From Ruminococcus sp. OA3 (GTDB lineage: Bacteria > Bacillota > Clostridia > Lachnospirales > Lachnospiraceae): DNA of 64,000 nt. The stretch spans positions 3,410,001 through 3,474,000 of the forward strand of contig NZ_JAKNTO010000001.1 in the NCBI RefSeq assembly GCF_022440845.1, read 5' to 3'. Under the pieces are notes generated by a model that had not been told where the DNA came from, did not search any database, and was given only the letters and a program-made list of their open reading frames with translations. Below, piece after piece: positions 33,809 to 42,414 of this stretch; position 1 is the first letter of the stretch, and every line of letters starts with the position of its first letter. The position numbers were made by a program, and so were the translations under genes.

Positions 33809-35065
33809 TTAGTTGCCATTATACTCATGCACTGCATTTATCATTGCCACAATGTTCTCAACCGGTGTATTGCACTGAACAATATGTATGGAGTTAAAAA
33901 TAAACCCTCCGCCCTCCCCAAAAATTTCACACCGTTCCAATACCTGCTCCCTGATCTGCTCCGGTGTTCCGAATGGGAGTAATTTCTGTGTATCAACGCC
34001 TCCGCCCCAGAACGTGATTTTACTGCCAAAATCTTTTTTAAGCCGTCTGGGGTCCATCCCTCTTGCGGAACACTGAACTGGATTTACCGCATCAAACCCA
34101 GCTTCAATCAGCCTGGGAATAAACGGATACACGGCTCCACAGGTATGCTTTAACGTTTTCCATTCTGTATGTTCATGCACCCAGTCATTGATTCTTTTAT
34201 AATAAGGCAGATAAAACTCATCAAACACTTCCATTGAACACATCTGCGAGATCTGTGTGCCGAAATCAGCTCCGCAGATATAAGCAACATCTACGGCGTC
34301 TCCTACGATATCATATATTTTCGTCCAGTTCTCGATCATACGGTCAACCTGATGAGAATAAACATCGTGCACATAGTCCGGATATAAAAGAGGTGCTGCA
34401 AACCAATCCGGTATACTGCGGATTCCTTTTGGATCTTTCAGACTGTTGCCCGGTATGTTTGCCGCATCTCCAAGTGCTGATCCGCCTGGAATCATCACAA
34501 CAGCTTTATCTGAATTTCTGAAAGCATCTACCCGCTGACGAAGGAACTCAAGACTCATATCTGAAATCGGTCCATACTCTTCCAGATTGTCTTCATAGTT
34601 CATATCATCTTCATCCAGGTCTTTTTGCCGGACAAGATCATCAAAATAATAACCTCCTGCGGGAAGATGACCGCTTGGCGCGACGCTGGTATCCCCTTCG
34701 GGATATATGTAATATCCTCCTTTCCCATCATCCCTCACTTCAAAATTCTCCGGAACCAGCACTTCCATCCCTCTGTATTCCCAGCTTTTCCAGTTTTCTG
34801 TGTTTTTCAGACCGAAACACAGATCATACGTAGGAAAAGGTTCACAGTCAACCCCCATCACATCCCGCAAGTCTTTCTCAATCTCGCCCGTCATAGTGGA
34901 GACATCCCAAATACGTACCGGTCTTTTTTCCAGTCCATAATAATCTCTTAAGGCTGCCACACACGTTGCATTCATCATGGAACATACATGGCCGCCGAAA
35001 TCTATGGGTATCTTATCAGGCTGTTTATGATCCAGCGATGCCAGAACTCTCTCTTTTGATGTCAT
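33809..35065 (-). CDS. URO-D family protein, HxCG type, second copy
   Basis: 418 residues beginning MTSKERVLASLDHKQPDKIP and paralogous to the protein at 28535. The predicted zinc site is TLKHTCGAVYPF, with a further Cys in NPVQCSARGMD, then SKITFWGGGVDTQKLLPFGTP. This Cys may complete the His-Cys-Cys zinc site of methylcobamide-type methyltransferases; the paralogue has Leu there. ATG at 35065. First gene of a LacI-controlled transcript with the binding lipoprotein. Probable methyltransferase; substrate presumably the ligand of that lipoprotein. Confidence 0.8.
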   Translation of the reverse strand: MTSKERVLASLDHKQPDKIPIDFGGHVCSMMNATCVAALRDYYGLEKRPVRIWDVSTMTGEIEKDLRDVMGVDCEPFPTYDLCFGLKNTENWKSWEYRGMEVLVPENFEVRDDGKGGYYIYPEGDTSVAPSGHLPAGGYYFDDLVRQKDLDEDDMNYEDNLEEYGPISDMSLEFLRQRVDAFRNSDKAVVMIPGGSALGDAANIPGNSLKDPKGIRSIPDWFAAPLLYPDYVHDVYSHQVDRMIENWTKIYDIVGDAVDVAYICGADFGTQISQMCSMEVFDEFYLPYYKRINDWVHEHTEWKTLKHTCGAVYPFIPRLIEAGFDAVNPVQCSARGMDPRRLKKDFGSKITFWGGGVDTQKLLPFGTPEQIREQVLERCEIFGEGGGFIFNSIHIVQCNTPVENIVAMINAVHEYNGN

Positions 35066-35115
35066 ATTTATCTTACGCCTTTCATTTACACTGTTCATAT
35101 TCTCATCCAGCCCAA

Positions 35116-35196
35116 TTGTTCGCGCGCACAGTTTGGGCTTATTAAAAACTGTTCGCTGTATAGTCCCATGTTGTATGACTGTTCGCGCGCACAGTT
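35116..35196. promoter_or_regulatory. Two phased LacI-type operators
   Basis: TGTTCGCGCGCACAGTT occurs exactly at 35117-35133 and 35180-35196. Each copy is a near-palindrome with a central CG, as in LacI-family sites. The copies are 63 bp apart, six helical turns, and both lie downstream of the predicted promoter start for the URO-D gene. The adjacent lacI gene is the likely regulator. A partial third copy (ACTGTTCGCTGTA) lies between. Confidence 0.75.
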
Positions 35197-35207
35197 ATTA
35201 TGAATTT

Positions 35208-35236
35208 ATCTTACCTCAAACTTCAAATCCTGTCAA
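35208..35236 (-). promoter_or_regulatory. Promoter for URO-D/binding-protein transcript
   Basis: Minus-strand TTGACA (35231-35236) and TAAGAT (35208-35213), 17-bp spacer. The nearest operator copy begins about 12 bases downstream of the -10. Confidence 0.72.
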
Positions 35237-35293
35237 TATTTTTTGTATATTTTGCTGTATTATCCATAAACCACCTTCATTTTTTGTCTATAT

Positions 35294-36319
35294 TTATTCA
35301 AAACAGGCCGCATTGTAGATGTTAACATCCAATATCTTCCCTGGGTCACAAGTCCCATAACGAAAGGCATCTCTCAGGAGCAGCAGTGAATAATAGCTCT
35401 GCATATAAACATCCTGATCGATAATATAATCAAATACTCCCTTTTTTAGATACTCGATCGTTTCCGGTGCTGTATCATGGCAGACGACATACGGAGGCTG
35501 GAGGGATGAATGCTCTTCTAAAAAAGCTCCACATGCCTCATTCGGCTCCACCGACATATAAATTCCCCGTATATTCTCTTCCTCTTTAAAAATTTCTTCC
35601 AGACACCGGTACGTGACCTCGTAATTCTGGTCGGTATGAAATACCTTCCACTGCTCTTCCTGAAAGCCGCGTTTTTTCAATTCATACACAAATCCGTCTA
35701 CACGTTCCTGATGAGCATTATACTGAGGTATGCCGCAGCCGATTACTATTTTTTCACCAGGTCTTATAAGACTTGCCATAATATTTCCGGCAACTCTGCC
35801 GCTCTGATACAGATTCTGCCCTACGAAACACGTCCTGTGACTTTCCGGAATATCTGAGTTAAACGTAATGACCGGCATCCCCTGCTGCACCAGCCAGTCA
35901 ATTTTCTCCGATATCTCAGGAAAACTTGGCGCCTTGATCGCAAAACCACAGATTTCCTCCTGAATCATAACGTCAATTTTCCGAATAAATTCCCCGGCAT
36001 CGGATGAATTACAGATTGCTACTTCCACTGTAATACCGAAATCCTTGAGTTCCTTTTTTGCATCATGGATCCCCTGCATGATTTTCGCGTTATAATCTTC
36101 AGAATCTGTTTTCTGAAACATCGCGCATACTTTCTTTTCATTTTTGCTGTACGCAAGCGCACTCGCTATTTTATTTCGTTCATAGCCCAAAGCCTGAAGT
36201 GCTTCCCGAACCCGCTGCTCTACCTCCGGTTTAACATTCCCCCTCCTGTTAACCACACGGTCAACCGTTCCTCTTGACACTCCAGCATATTTTGCCACCT
36301 GTTCCAGTGTCACTTTCAT
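35294..36319 (-). CDS. LacI family transcriptional regulator
   Basis: 341-residue regulator. Helix-turn-helix and hinge: VTLEQVAKYAGVSRGTVDRVVNRRGNVKPEVEQRVREALQALGY; the RGTVDRVV recognition helix is typical of the subgroup with ribose-like periplasmic-binding sensors. The sensor domain follows (MFQKTDSEDYNAKIMQGIHDAKKEL, PVITFNSDIPESHRTCFVGQNLYQSGRVAGNIM). Upstream of, and on the same strand as, the URO-D/lipoprotein transcript, whose leader holds two matching palindromes. A repressor released by a sugar-like ligand is expected. Confidence 0.92.
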   Translation of the reverse strand: MKVTLEQVAKYAGVSRGTVDRVVNRRGNVKPEVEQRVREALQALGYERNKIASALAYSKNEKKVCAMFQKTDSEDYNAKIMQGIHDAKKELKDFGITVEVAICNSSDAGEFIRKIDVMIQEEICGFAIKAPSFPEISEKIDWLVQQGMPVITFNSDIPESHRTCFVGQNLYQSGRVAGNIMASLIRPGEKIVIGCGIPQYNAHQERVDGFVYELKKRGFQEEQWKVFHTDQNYEVTYRCLEEIFKEEENIRGIYMSVEPNEACGAFLEEHSSLQPPYVVCHDTAPETIEYLKKGVFDYIIDQDVYMQSYYSLLLLRDAFRYGTCDPGKILDVNIYNAACFE

Positions 36320-36403
36320 ATTCTTCTGCCCTCCATTCTAATCCCAGATAATTTTTACTATAAGCGGAAAATACTCAAAAGTAAAGAGGGACTTTTCACA
36401 AAA

Positions 36404-36430
36404 AGCCGTCCGTTTTTTCAACGGACGGCT
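36404..36430 (-). terminator. Terminator of the C45/CobW operon
   Basis: AGCCGTCCGTT and its complement (11 bp, 5-base loop) followed on the minus strand by TTTTT. It separates this operon from lacI. Confidence 0.88.
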
Positions 36431-36437
36431 CTTCCAT

Positions 36438-37523
36438 TTAGATATGATAATGTTCATATTCCGTTTCGCAGGGGCTGCCTTTACAAAAATAGATATCCCC
36501 TGCCGTCAGATTGACGATCATGGAGAATACGGTTCCCATCCGCAGTCCCTCCGGAACTTTTGGATTGTCGTGACGGCAGATGGAATTTGGAAATTCCACA
36601 TGATCCTTCAGTACTTCCTTAATATGATCCACACTGATATAATTTCCCATTTTCCGCAGCAGCTTGTCTGCCCTGCCCAGTCTGACAAAACTGTCAGTCA
36701 GTTTATATTTTGTCGTATCTTTTCTCGGCAGAATCGGCAGTCTGGCACTTAGAAAATGATTCGTATGTACGATGATTCCGTCGTGCGGGTATAAAACATC
36801 GAAATCCGCATTTTCTATCTCCACATCAACACATTCCCCGTTTCTATGCCCCAGCATAAAATTTGCGCAGCAGCCAAGCTGCATACGGGTTACCTCCGTC
36901 AAAGCTTCCGACAGCGTCTCACAGTCCATGACTGCCCGCATGGCTATGTGCAGAGGCAGACCGCCCGGAGCCTGATCCGTGGACAGGGCATTCAGATAGA
37001 CGTTCAGTCCCGCGCTGTTAAATCCGGTCTTTCCGATGATTCCCGCCTCCGTAACCATAAAAATACTTGGCTTTCCATTCTTCTGATGAATTTTCATCAT
37101 GACCATATTGGCTCTCTGACTGGTTTTCCAGTCCCAGTTATGGGCACAGAGCGCTTCACCATTCATCGCTCTGTCGCGGGTGATGCCGATGGACGTACAG
37201 CCGCCGTCCTGTTTATCAAATTCCTTACCCACAAACACGATCTCACTGCGGCAGTTCAATGCCAGAATATCTTCAAATTCGAAGCCGGATCCGTCAGCTA
37301 CTCCCCGAATCTCTTCCAGATAGTCAGCATTAAATTCTCTGATCACATCAATAAATTTTCTGGAAAGTTCTTTCGCCCTGCACCACTCCAGATTGGAGTA
37401 GTCCATAAACATTTTCTTATAGCACTCAATACTTCCCTGAATATGTTCCCGAAAGTTCTCACCTTCCTGAAACCCGATTTCGTAAGAAGTTCCTTCAATT
37501 TCAATATAGGGGAAAATACTCAT
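36438..37523 (-). CDS. C45-family acyltransferase/amidase (penicillin acyltransferase-like Ntn hydrolase)
   Basis: 361-residue relative of acyl-CoA:6-aminopenicillanic acid acyltransferase. The nucleophile is expected at Cys in QDGGCTSIG (around residue 108), which becomes N-terminal after self-cleavage; other family features are GIDSG-like N-terminal EGTSYEIGFQEGENFREHI, AHNWDWKTSQRANMVMMKI, VTEAGIIGKTGFNSAGL and LGHRNGECVDVEI. Members hydrolyse or transfer acyl groups on amides. ATG at 37523 after AAAGGAG. Last gene of a six-gene operon with a deacetylase and a serine hydrolase, hinting at breakdown of an acylated amino compound. Confidence 0.87.
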   Translation of the reverse strand: MSIFPYIEIEGTSYEIGFQEGENFREHIQGSIECYKKMFMDYSNLEWCRAKELSRKFIDVIREFNADYLEEIRGVADGSGFEFEDILALNCRSEIVFVGKEFDKQDGGCTSIGITRDRAMNGEALCAHNWDWKTSQRANMVMMKIHQKNGKPSIFMVTEAGIIGKTGFNSAGLNVYLNALSTDQAPGGLPLHIAMRAVMDCETLSEALTEVTRMQLGCCANFMLGHRNGECVDVEIENADFDVLYPHDGIIVHTNHFLSARLPILPRKDTTKYKLTDSFVRLGRADKLLRKMGNYISVDHIKEVLKDHVEFPNSICRHDNPKVPEGLRMGTVFSMIVNLTAGDIYFCKGSPCETEYEHYHI

Positions 37524-37535
37524 CGATATACTCCT

Positions 37536-38057
37536 TTACTTATTCTGCCTTCCCTCGACCCAGGTCCTGAATGCGATCGTCATCCATCCATAAAACAATC
37601 CGATTGTCAGATAAACCATTTCTGTAATAAAACAGTTTATAAATGTGGCTCCCGGAACATAATTCATGAACAGGAAGAACGTACCGCAGGATATATAACA
37701 TGCCGCAAGATGATTGAATACTCCCGGCAGCAGTTCGTAATAGAATAACAGCCATGCGACAATGAAAACAGCAGGCACCGATGCAAATGCACCAAGCGCT
37801 CCGAACAGTCCTCCCATCACAAAGATCATGATACCTGCCACAATACCGACAAGGAATGCGACAAAGGACTTGATTCCCCCTTTGATGTTGCAGCCTGACA
37901 TGAAATAAGTAGGCCATGCAAGAAATACGATGGCGGAAAATCCCAGGTTGGCAGCCGGCGGAAATATTCCATGAAATAAGATATCCAGCAGCTGAACAGA
38001 ACATGCCTGAAGGCCTACAAAAAGTGCGATCGGTGTAAGTTTTTTAATTTTTTCCAT
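37536..38057 (-). CDS. DUF1097 family membrane protein
   Basis: 173 residues, five or six membrane helices (LGFSAIVFLAWPTYFMSGCNIKGG, SFVAFLVGIVAGIMIFVMGG, VPAVFIVAWLLFYYELLPGVFNHLA). The Gly-rich core and size match DUF1097, whose function is unknown; members are thought to be small transport-like proteins. ATG at 38057 after GGGAGGG. It lies between the CobW and C45 genes in the operon and might carry the substrate or a metal. Confidence 0.8.
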   Translation of the reverse strand: MEKIKKLTPIALFVGLQACSVQLLDILFHGIFPPAANLGFSAIVFLAWPTYFMSGCNIKGGIKSFVAFLVGIVAGIMIFVMGGLFGALGAFASVPAVFIVAWLLFYYELLPGVFNHLAACYISCGTFFLFMNYVPGATFINCFITEMVYLTIGLFYGWMTIAFRTWVEGRQNK

Positions 38058-38081
38058 TCTATCCCTCCCAATATTTTGTTT

Positions 38082-39158
38082 CTATTCCAACACAGAAAGA
38101 AAACAATCCAGTGATTTTTGTATCAGCGCAGGAGAAAGCCCCTGCACAATAAAGACAATACGGGATGTCTGATCCTCATCCGGCCATTCATCCAGATGCA
38201 TCGGTGGTGTGATATGACTCTGTACTGCGTTCAGCACTACAGGTCCGAGCGCCCCCGGAACATTCAAAAGACCCTTGATCCGCAGAATACTTTTGCCATG
38301 GCGATGCAGCAGCGCGGAAAGCCAAATCGCAAATGCTGTCCAGTTCAGAGGTTCTTCTGTGCGTATTGCAAATGTCTGTATCTCGCTTGCCTCTTCATTT
38401 TTATCTTTATGGTAACCCCGGATCATAACATTTTTTCCGTTCTTCCCCTGATACCTGCCAGATGAACGATTTGACTTCAGAACCTCAATCGATGGCAGTC
38501 GTTTCAGCCAGTGCTGTACCTCCGAAGACTTTGTCTCCGGATCAAAGGGATCGATAGTAAACAGCTGTGTCCAAAGGGATTCTGATCTGCCCGCATCCAG
38601 CACCATTGCCATCGGATTGACTGCATGAATCTTTTCACGTGTGCGGGTGATCTCCTCCTTTGATGCAATATCTGTCTTCGTAAGCACAAGACGGTCTGCA
38701 ATAGCAGCCTGCCGCATACTTTCCTCATGGTCACACAGCTGATCTGCACCGAACATCGCGTCGATCGTTGCAATGATATTGGCTAGCCGAACCTGTCTCT
38801 TAAGCAGCAGATCTCCGTCCAGTGTCATGGCGATCGGCGTAGGATCTGCCAGTCCGGTTGTCTCTATGACCACACGGTCAAAAGGAGCAATCAGACCGCG
38901 ATCCCGGTTATCGATCAGTTCCCGCAGCCCCGTCTGAAGATCCTCCCTCAGGGTACAGCAGATACAGCCGTTTTTCAGCACGATCGTACTCTCCGTAAGT
39001 TTCTGCACGAAGAGATGATCCAGAGACACCTCTCCCAGTTCGTTGACGATCACTGCGACACCTGCTCCTTCTTCACAGCTCAGTAAACGCTGTAAGATTG
39101 TGGTTTTGCCACTTCCCAAAAAACCTGTTAATACCGTAACAGGAATCCTGTCATCCAT
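38082..39158 (-). CDS. CobW-type GTPase with C-terminal domain (G3E metallochaperone)
   Basis: 358 residues from the ATG at 39158. Walker A LTGFLGSGKTT, ELGEVSLD, the CxCC metal motif LKNGCICCTLRED, ETTGLADPTPI (Walker B/switch II) and a canonical NKxD-like LTKTDI. The C-terminal CobW_C domain includes the segment EIQTFAIRTEEPLNWTAFAIWL and RIKGLLNVPG. It is larger than the CobW at 22840. It should load metal or cofactor into an enzyme of this operon; the NodB-type deacetylase is a metal enzyme and a plausible client. A small Cys protein gene ends 5 bases upstream. Confidence 0.9.
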   Translation of the reverse strand: MDDRIPVTVLTGFLGSGKTTILQRLLSCEEGAGVAVIVNELGEVSLDHLFVQKLTESTIVLKNGCICCTLREDLQTGLRELIDNRDRGLIAPFDRVVIETTGLADPTPIAMTLDGDLLLKRQVRLANIIATIDAMFGADQLCDHEESMRQAAIADRLVLTKTDIASKEEITRTREKIHAVNPMAMVLDAGRSESLWTQLFTIDPFDPETKSSEVQHWLKRLPSIEVLKSNRSSGRYQGKNGKNVMIRGYHKDKNEEASEIQTFAIRTEEPLNWTAFAIWLSALLHRHGKSILRIKGLLNVPGALGPVVLNAVQSHITPPMHLDEWPDEDQTSRIVFIVQGLSPALIQKSLDCFLSVLE

Positions 39159-39163
39159 CTTTC

Positions 39164-39487
39164 TCACCCCTTTAATTGTTGTATTGCTTCCAGATAATCC
39201 TGATCCAGAGGATCCACCGGGCACATACCTATCGTATCTGCAGTCATCCAGACATGAGCAAGATCGTCTACCACCTTTGATTGTCCGGTCGGACCCTGGA
39301 TGGTGAGTTTCGTATAAAAATCTCTTAATTTAGTCCTGCCCGGGGACAGCAGTATATTTACCATCCGCACCAGATTTGCGCGTTCTCCGGTTTTTGTCAC
39401 CCCATCATCTGTACCGATCCCTTCCGGATTTCCGGCACGTTCCAACCAGTCGGCGCCTCCATTTAACACACCGCATGCTGCACACAT
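39164..39487 (-). CDS. Small Cys-containing protein linked to CobW (unknown function)
   Basis: 107 residues starting MCAACGVLNGGADW after GGAGGG; a 20-codon upstream extension lacks a ribosome site. It has Cys-X-X-Cys at its extreme N-terminus and a third Cys in DTIGMCPVDPLDQD. Small proteins of this form are seen beside CobW genes and may be metal-binding partners; I cannot name the family. It sits 5 bases before the cobW start, so the two are probably made together. Confidence 0.7.
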   Translation of the reverse strand: MCAACGVLNGGADWLERAGNPEGIGTDDGVTKTGERANLVRMVNILLSPGRTKLRDFYTKLTIQGPTGQSKVVDDLAHVWMTADTIGMCPVDPLDQDYLEAIQQLKG

Positions 39488-39531
39488 AAAAATCCCTCCT
39501 GACCATGCAACGAAAAAGTCCTGGCGAAGCA

Positions 39532-39563
39532 GTAAAAGCCGCACCATAAAGGTGCAGCTTTAC
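39532..39563 (-). other. Intercistronic hairpin in the CobW operon
   Basis: Near-perfect 13-bp stem (GTAAAAGCCGCACC with GGTGCAGCTTTAC) in the 107-base gap after the NodB-type gene. There is no T-tract, so it is more likely an mRNA-processing or stability element than a terminator. Confidence 0.5.
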
Positions 39564-39594
39564 AGTCGCAGATAAACAGCTCCATATCTTTTTG

Positions 39595-40533
39595 TTATAC
39601 GTGCAGACCGCTGACAACACCCAGGTCATCCTTTGTCCCGAAAGGAACACGTCTGCGGTAATCAGCTGCTGCATCTTCCATTGTACAGAAGCTGACGCCA
39701 TCGTGGCGTTTCATATGGTCGATCAGACGCTCCAGCATCATAAGAACGTGCGGCTTACAACCGGAAACATCCGGATGGATCGTGATATTGATAACTGCAT
39801 AGTCATAATGACGATATACCCAGTCAAACTGATCCTGCCAGATCTCACCAAGTGCCGTTCCTGTTACCCAGCCATGGCTGTTGGAGGATGCTTTTACAAA
39901 CATCATCGGCGGTGCGTCATCCAGGTGCCAGCTGCAGGGAATTTCCACAAGATCTACTTCTTTTCCCGGAACCCATGGTTTCATCCAGTCTTCCGCCGGT
40001 CCGTTGTAGTTGATCTTTGTCCAGCTGTCGCCGATGCGTACATAGTATGGCCAGTAATCGTCTTCCATCAGACTGCTGTCATAAGTAATGCCCCGTTCAA
40101 ACAGAAGTTCCACGGTATTATTGCTCAGCTCCCACCAGGGCGCCTGGTATCCCACAGGCTTCTTTCCGGAGATTTTTTCGATGGCACTGATCGTACGGTC
40201 CAGAACATCCGCCTCCTGCTGTCTCGTCATAGCCAGCGGATTTTCATGAACGTATCCGTGGATCGCAATTTCATCACCGGCATTGTTCACCCGGTCACAG
40301 ATCATGTCAGCTGCCTTTGGAAAGCTCTCCATAGAATGACCGGTCACACCCCAGGTTACCGGAATACTGCAGCGGTTAAACAGATCGATCAGTCGCGGAA
40401 CACCGCGCTTTGCTCCATGCACACCACGTGAGATATCACAGGGAGAGTCCTCGCCTCCCCACGATCCAATCCAGAGAGAAACAGCGTCGAAATGAGGGTT
40501 GATACAGATCTTAATGTCTTTGTTAGTACTCAT
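39595..40533 (-). CDS. NodB-type polysaccharide deacetylase/allantoinase-like hydrolase
   Basis: 312-residue carbohydrate esterase 4 fold. The first motif is INPHFDAVSLW with FDA in place of the usual FDD; the metal His-His motif is EIAIHGYVHENP; GYQAPWWELSNNTVELLFERGITYDSS corresponds to the third motif; a C-terminal His is in NITIHPDVSG. It resembles the cytosolic PuuE-like branch (no signal peptide), which acts on small N-acyl or cyclic amide substrates rather than cell-wall polymers. ATG at 40533 after AAGGAGG. Confidence 0.85.
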   Translation of the reverse strand: MSTNKDIKICINPHFDAVSLWIGSWGGEDSPCDISRGVHGAKRGVPRLIDLFNRCSIPVTWGVTGHSMESFPKAADMICDRVNNAGDEIAIHGYVHENPLAMTRQQEADVLDRTISAIEKISGKKPVGYQAPWWELSNNTVELLFERGITYDSSLMEDDYWPYYVRIGDSWTKINYNGPAEDWMKPWVPGKEVDLVEIPCSWHLDDAPPMMFVKASSNSHGWVTGTALGEIWQDQFDWVYRHYDYAVINITIHPDVSGCKPHVLMMLERLIDHMKRHDGVSFCTMEDAAADYRRRVPFGTKDDLGVVSGLHV

Positions 40534-40584
40534 AGGTGTTACCTCCTTAAAATTATATCGTTTAAATGTTAATTGCTACCGGTT

Positions 40585-41529
40585 TTAAACCTGTGTCACA
40601 AGATCCTCCCAGATCAGTTTTCGCAGGGGTGAAGTGGCATATACACCATTTGATCCGCCATCGGACTTTTCCAGAGCTATCACACTGACTACCGCATTTT
40701 TCTCCGGGAGCATGACACAATACTGCCCGAAGATTCCCCACATATACGACGCATGATTGACCGGATCAATCCAGGTCTGATAACCATATCCTGCCGCAGC
40801 CGGGGGATCGCCCGGAATGAATTCTCCCGTTACAGAGTAAGAAGTCGTCATGGCTTTTACATATTCTTCTGAAAGAATCCGCTTTCCTTTGTATTCACCG
40901 CCATTGACCAGCATCTGACCGAAGCGTCCGACTTCGTCAACATTCAGCTGCAGTGCATTTGCTGCGATCGTGTGTCCCATCGGGCAGCTGGTCCATTCCA
41001 CATTATGAATGCCAATAGGCTCAAACAGGCGATAGCGAAGATACTCCCGCATATTCTGTCCACACTTTTTCTCAATCAGGCACCCCAGTATATATGGGTT
41101 TGCATTATTGTACAGAAAAGCTGATCCCGGTTTCTGATCGAATTTGCCGTCCGTATAGAAGAACCGTACCCAGTCACGGACATGTTTCCGTTCATAACCA
41201 TCCCGCCAGAACATCGTCTCGCTGAGTCCGGTCCGCATCGTCAGTAAATCCCGGACTGTAATATCCGCCGCATTTTCATTGGTAATATCGTAGCTGGCCT
41301 CCGGAAAGCTTTCCATCACCCGCTCATCCAGCGTGATCAGTCCCTCTTCCAGAGCAAGCCCCGCTGCAGCTCCAATAAAGGTCTTTCCGACGGAATAAAG
41401 TTCAAACCGCGGTTTTGCCTCGAACCGTGTCCACTCGTCCGCGACTTCCCCATCCTTACGCACCTGTGCTGCCAGGATAAAAAAATCATTTTTGTCCACG
41501 TCCTCTATAAACTTTTTTACCAGTGTCAT
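40585..41529 (-). CDS. Serine hydrolase of the beta-lactamase (class C/esterase) family
   Basis: 314 residues from the ATG at 41529, after GGAGGAGG. The SxxK nucleophile motif is ELYSVGKTFIGAAAGLALEEGLI; the YxN motif is LYNNANPYILGCLIEKK; DLLTMRTGLSE and FEPIGIHNVEWTSC are typical. No signal peptide, so a cytosolic esterase or amidase is more likely than a secreted beta-lactamase. First gene of the operon continuing to NodB, small Cys protein, CobW, DUF1097 and C45. With three different hydrolases, the operon looks catabolic for an acylated compound. Confidence 0.87.
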   Translation of the reverse strand: MTLVKKFIEDVDKNDFFILAAQVRKDGEVADEWTRFEAKPRFELYSVGKTFIGAAAGLALEEGLITLDERVMESFPEASYDITNENAADITVRDLLTMRTGLSETMFWRDGYERKHVRDWVRFFYTDGKFDQKPGSAFLYNNANPYILGCLIEKKCGQNMREYLRYRLFEPIGIHNVEWTSCPMGHTIAANALQLNVDEVGRFGQMLVNGGEYKGKRILSEEYVKAMTTSYSVTGEFIPGDPPAAAGYGYQTWIDPVNHASYMWGIFGQYCVMLPEKNAVVSVIALEKSDGGSNGVYATSPLRKLIWEDLVTQV

Positions 41530-41575
41530 TTGAAACCTCCTCCCATATTTCATGTATTCTTGAGTTCTTACCCGT

Positions 41576-42083
41576 TTAATCAGGTAAAAACGCAAAGCCA
41601 GTCATGAGCACACCGAGCAAGCCAATAGCGATTGCCAGTAAGGCACGCAGCCTTTTGCTGCTTCTTTCATACTTTGGATCGTGTATCCATCGGTCCACTG
41701 CGCTGTATCCTCAGCCGGCAGAGCGATCATAACCGGAGTGGCACAGTGTGAGGCAAATACCCACTTAAAATGCCTGCGGTAAACGCTCCGATATATCCTT
41801 TTTTTGCTGTTTCCGGATGATGGCAGTGCGGAATGATCGCAGAAGCCATCGTGCCGAAAGCCCCGAATGTCAGAGCCATGGCAAACGCCATGGTAAGTGA
41901 TAACCTCAGTGCTATTCCCCGGTCATCACCTGCAGAGCTTCCAATATAAGCAACAACTACCGGAACACTGGACAGAGAGCATGGTGTAAAAGATGTCAGT
42001 ATGCCTGCCATCAGAGACAGCAGCGGTGCAATCCACAGATGTTCTGTCATCAGCCCTGACAGGATATTCAGAATTTCTGTCAT
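41576..42083 (-). pseudogene. Decayed ccdA (cytochrome c biogenesis/thiol transport) gene
   Basis: The N-terminal half is a normal CcdA-type protein (LMAGILTSFTPCSLSSVPVV, then MAFAMALTFGAFG), but the frame breaks after AFTAGILSG. Restoring one G at the GGG around 41761 gives GVFASHCATPVMIAL, the expected second Cys-Pro half-site region of CcdA (normally SPCATP). Further on the frame is lost again, and a last helix-like stretch (LRALLAIAIGLLGVLMTGF) ends in TAA at 41576 in a third frame. At least one frameshift and a loss of several helices make it inactive. It shared a transcript with the gene at 42108. Confidence 0.72.
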
Positions 42084-42107
42084 CTCATCCCTCCCTCAGT
42101 ATTCCTT

Positions 42108-42377
42108 TTAGTTTCTCTGTTCCCTTTGTTTATTTACAAAATAGAGGACAATATTGGCCGCAACAACGATAAGGTTTAAAATATAGAAGAACAGCACATA
42201 GGAGATGTTGTGACTTAGAATTTTTGCCGCCATTCCACACAGGTATCCGATTTCGATGAAACACAGAAAGGTCAGACTGACACCTTTCGTAGTTTTCGCC
42301 AGAAATGCCTTTCTGAAATTAATTGGCCATGAAGCTCCAAAACAGAGCAGCATGATGATCTCACACATATTCGCCAT
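42108..42377 (-). CDS. PQ-loop/SemiSWEET-like small membrane protein
   Basis: 89 residues, three membrane helices, starting MANMCEIIMLLCFGASWPINFRKAF. The SWPINFRKA and TKGVSLTFLCFIEIGYLCG blocks match the three-helix PQ-loop unit of bacterial SemiSWEET proteins, which dimerise to carry sugars or related solutes. ATG at 42377 after AAAGGA. A LysR-like site (42415-42429) lies directly upstream; the decayed ccdA follows by 24 bases. Substrate unknown. Confidence 0.78.
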   Translation of the reverse strand: MANMCEIIMLLCFGASWPINFRKAFLAKTTKGVSLTFLCFIEIGYLCGMAAKILSHNISYVLFFYILNLIVVAANIVLYFVNKQREQRN

Positions 42378-42414
42378 CTCGACATATCCTTTCCTTATCC
42401 CTCTCAACTGTTTG

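Noticed and set aside
36846-37748. 300-codon plus-strand frame
   Set aside because: Antisense across the C45 enzyme and DUF1097 genes, both well supported by motifs.
39592-40431. 279-codon plus-strand frame
   Set aside because: Antisense to the NodB-type deacetylase gene with intact active-site motifs.
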